Source: an uncultured Clostridia bacterium
Lineage (GTDB): Bacteria > Bacillota > Clostridia > Lachnospirales > Bianqueaceae
Reading direction: 5' to 3'
Length of the DNA stretch: 16,160 nt
Assembly: GCA_937892735.1 (NCBI GenBank)
Contig: CALBGL010000092.1
Location: 1-16,160 of the forward strand
Shown: positions 14,751-16,160 of the stretch, piece after piece
Position numbering within the stretch: the first letter of the stretch is position 1
How the letters are laid out: each line of letters starts with the position of its first letter
Notes under the pieces: model-generated
What the model was told of the DNA's origin: nothing
Database searches by the model: none
What the model saw: only the letters and a program-made list of their open reading frames with translations
Position numbers and translations under genes: made by a program

Positions 14751-15247
14751 AGCAATTCGCGGTCAGAAACCTCCGGCTCTGTACGAAGGATTGTTTGTGC
14801 CTATATGTATGTCCCGTAGGAGCCACGGATACAGAAAACAGTGTGATCGATCGGCAAAAATGTACGGGATGTGGTCTTTGTGCGCAGGCATGTCCCAGCG
14901 GCGCAATCTCCATGGTTCCAGTGGCGTATCCGCCACAGCAGCCGAAAAAGAATTCAGTGCTGTCTGCCGCGCACGTATTGGCGCGCTCCAAGGCAGAAGA
15001 GGAGAGCATGGCGAGAAAACTCGCGGCGGAGTCTTCGGAGGATGCGTTGTATCGGCTCCTTGCGGCCGCAGAGAAATCCTTGCGTCTCGTCCATGAAGAT
15101 CTGTCCCGGGAATCCGGCTATATGCTGCCCCAGAGCAAAAACGCGAAAGAGAGGCTGCAGGAGTGGATTCAGAATCCGCCGACACAGGATTTTCCGAAGG
15201 AGGTGGCTGAGAACCTTTTGGAGAAAATCCCCTGTAATGAGGAATAA
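14747..15247 (+). CDS. 2[4Fe-4S]-type ferredoxin-like protein with C-terminal extension
   Basis: A 166-aa protein whose first 60 residues carry two cysteine clusters. The first is unusual: LCTKDCLCLYVCP, with Cys12, 16, 18 and 22, spacing C-x3-C-x-C-x3-CP instead of CxxCxxCxxxCP. The second is standard, CTGCGLCAQACP, with Cys39, 42, 45 and 49. After about residue 65 comes a charged, mostly helical tail with no recognised motif. No signal peptide. The start overlaps the rubredoxin gene stop (ATGA), with GGGAGGAG 9 nt before it, so the two proteins are probably made together and may pass electrons to each other. A terminator follows, closing the operon. Confidence 0.9.
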   Translation: MKQFAVRNLRLCTKDCLCLYVCPVGATDTENSVIDRQKCTGCGLCAQACPSGAISMVPVAYPPQQPKKNSVLSAAHVLARSKAEEESMARKLAAESSEDALYRLLAAAEKSLRLVHEDLSRESGYMLPQSKNAKERLQEWIQNPPTQDFPKEVAENLLEKIPCNEE

Positions 15248-15256
15248 TGTTTGGCG

Positions 15257-15305
15257 AGGGTATCCCTCAAGTCATTTCACGACTTTGGGGATACCCTTCT
15301 TTTCA
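15257..15305 (+). terminator. Rho-independent terminator of the rubredoxin-ferredoxin operon
   Basis: GGGTATCCC (15258-15266) pairs with GGGATACCC (15288-15296), with a second stem AAGTC/GACTT inside, followed by TTCTTTT. Confidence 0.88.
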
Positions 15306-16160
15306 TTGTACGCAGTTTTGCGGGAGTACGATTTTGAATCGCAGGATAGCGTATAAAGTTGGCGGGCGAAGTTCTCTTTGGAATGGAATTGTACGCAGGC
15401 TTGCCAAAAAGCACGCTTTAGTATTGCAGTGTAGCGTACAAAGTTGGCGGATTCAGTTTTTTTCAGAACTGAATTGTACGCAATCTCGCGAAAGCATGTT
15501 CCAGCATCGCAGAGTAGCGTACAAAGTTGTGAGGTTATGTTCTTTTTAAAACAGAATTATACGCAGACTCGAAAAAAGTGAGTCCCAGCCTTGCAGGATA
15601 GCATATAAAGTTGGTAGGAGAAGTTCTCTTTGAAACAGAATTATACGCAGTCTCTCGAAAGGCGCGTCCCAGCCTTGCAGGATAGCGTATAATTTATAGG
15701 AGATATGTTCTCTTTAAAACAGAATTATACGTAGTCTCTCGAAAGGCGCGTTTCAGAATCGCAGGATAGCGTACAAAGTTGGCGGGAGAAGTTCTCTTTA
15801 AAACTAAATTATACGCAGTCTCGTAAAAAGCGAATCTCAGCCTTGCAGGATGGCGTATAATTTATAGAAGATATGTTCTCTTTGAAACAGAATTATACGC
15901 AGGCTTGCCAAAAAGCGAGTCCCAGACTTGCAGGATGGCGTATAATTTATAGGAGATATGTTCTCTTTAAAACAGAATTATACGCAGACTCGAAAAAAGC
16001 GAGTCCCAGCATCGTAGGGTAGCGTATAATTTATAGGAGATATGTTCTCTTTAAAACAGAATTATACGCAGACTCGAAAAAAGCGAGTCCCAGCATCGTA
16101 GGGTAGCGTATAATTTATAGGAGATATGTTCTCTTTAAAACAGAATTATACGCAGACTCG
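15306..16160. repeat. 84-bp tandem repeat array, each unit with nested inverted repeats
   Basis: The anchor TACGCAG or a one-base variant recurs at 15309, 15392, 15477, 15560, 15644, 15728, 15812, 15896, 15981, 16065 and 16149, so there are ten full units (83-85 bp, mean exactly 84) and an eleventh cut by the window edge. Units 9 and 10 (15981-16064, 16065-16148) are identical, while the left-hand units are diverged. Each unit has outer arms ATTATACGC and GCGTATAAT about 35 nt apart, and in right-hand units an inner stem GACTCG/CGAGTC with an AAAAAAG loop. The leftmost units carry a short GAGAAGTTCTC-type palindrome. The array starts right after the terminator. Stops interrupt the reading frames (for example TAG in the unit), so it is non-coding. 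It is not CRISPR: there are no variable spacers. Confidence 0.93.

Noticed and set aside
15247..15549. 100-aa frame across the terminator and first repeats
   Set aside because: It starts at the terminator, is broken by repeat variation, and has no recognisable protein features.
15306..16160. CRISPR array
   Set aside because: The whole 84-bp unit repeats. There are no unique spacers and no cas genes.

Overview
The window looks like chromosomal DNA of a low-to-mid GC, spore-forming Firmicute, most likely a Lachnospiraceae/Clostridia member. The evidence is strong AGGAGG-type ribosome binding sites, a eukaryotic-type NADP isocitrate dehydrogenase beside an aconitase-family hydratase, a LysM-SH3-GH18 protein of the spore-cortex type, an LplABC-type sugar ABC cassette without its own ATPase, and a two-gene rubredoxin/ferredoxin operon. 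The species is not identifiable from sequence alone.

Left part, minus strand (about 300-5790): a carbon/nitrogen block. An aconitase-family hydratase and isocitrate dehydrogenase form a tight operon whose product is 2-oxoglutarate. Downstream, with its own consensus promoter and a long hairpin at the predicted transcript start, lies an ammonium transporter fused to a C-terminal PII signalling domain. PII proteins bind 2-oxoglutarate and ATP/ADP, so the block makes the signal and also encodes a likely sensor fused to its target.

Middle, plus strand: a LysM-SH3-GH18 gene with a SigE-like promoter, followed 12 bp later by an unrecognised 286-aa protein (5935-8151). Next comes a lipoprotein solute-binding protein with two permeases (8476-12138), a strong terminator, and tRNA-Leu(CAG) with its own promoter (12255-12338).

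Behind the tRNA is a decayed stretch (12349-13995). It holds a small G/T-rich duplicated motif, a broken minus-strand gene I do not recognise, and a broken AAA-ATPase-like/PD-(D/E)XK gene carrying a stop, two frameshifts and a large internal deletion. After it, a consensus promoter drives a rubredoxin-helical-rubredoxin protein translationally coupled (ATGA) to an 8-Cys ferredoxin-like protein, closed by a terminator.

Both window edges are tandem-repeat arrays built from hairpins. At the left edge is a 63-bp repeat with a perfect 11-bp stem. At the right edge is an 84-bp repeat, ten copies and continuing past the window, whose outer arms show matching changes that preserve pairing. The right array is the least explained and most interesting element here.
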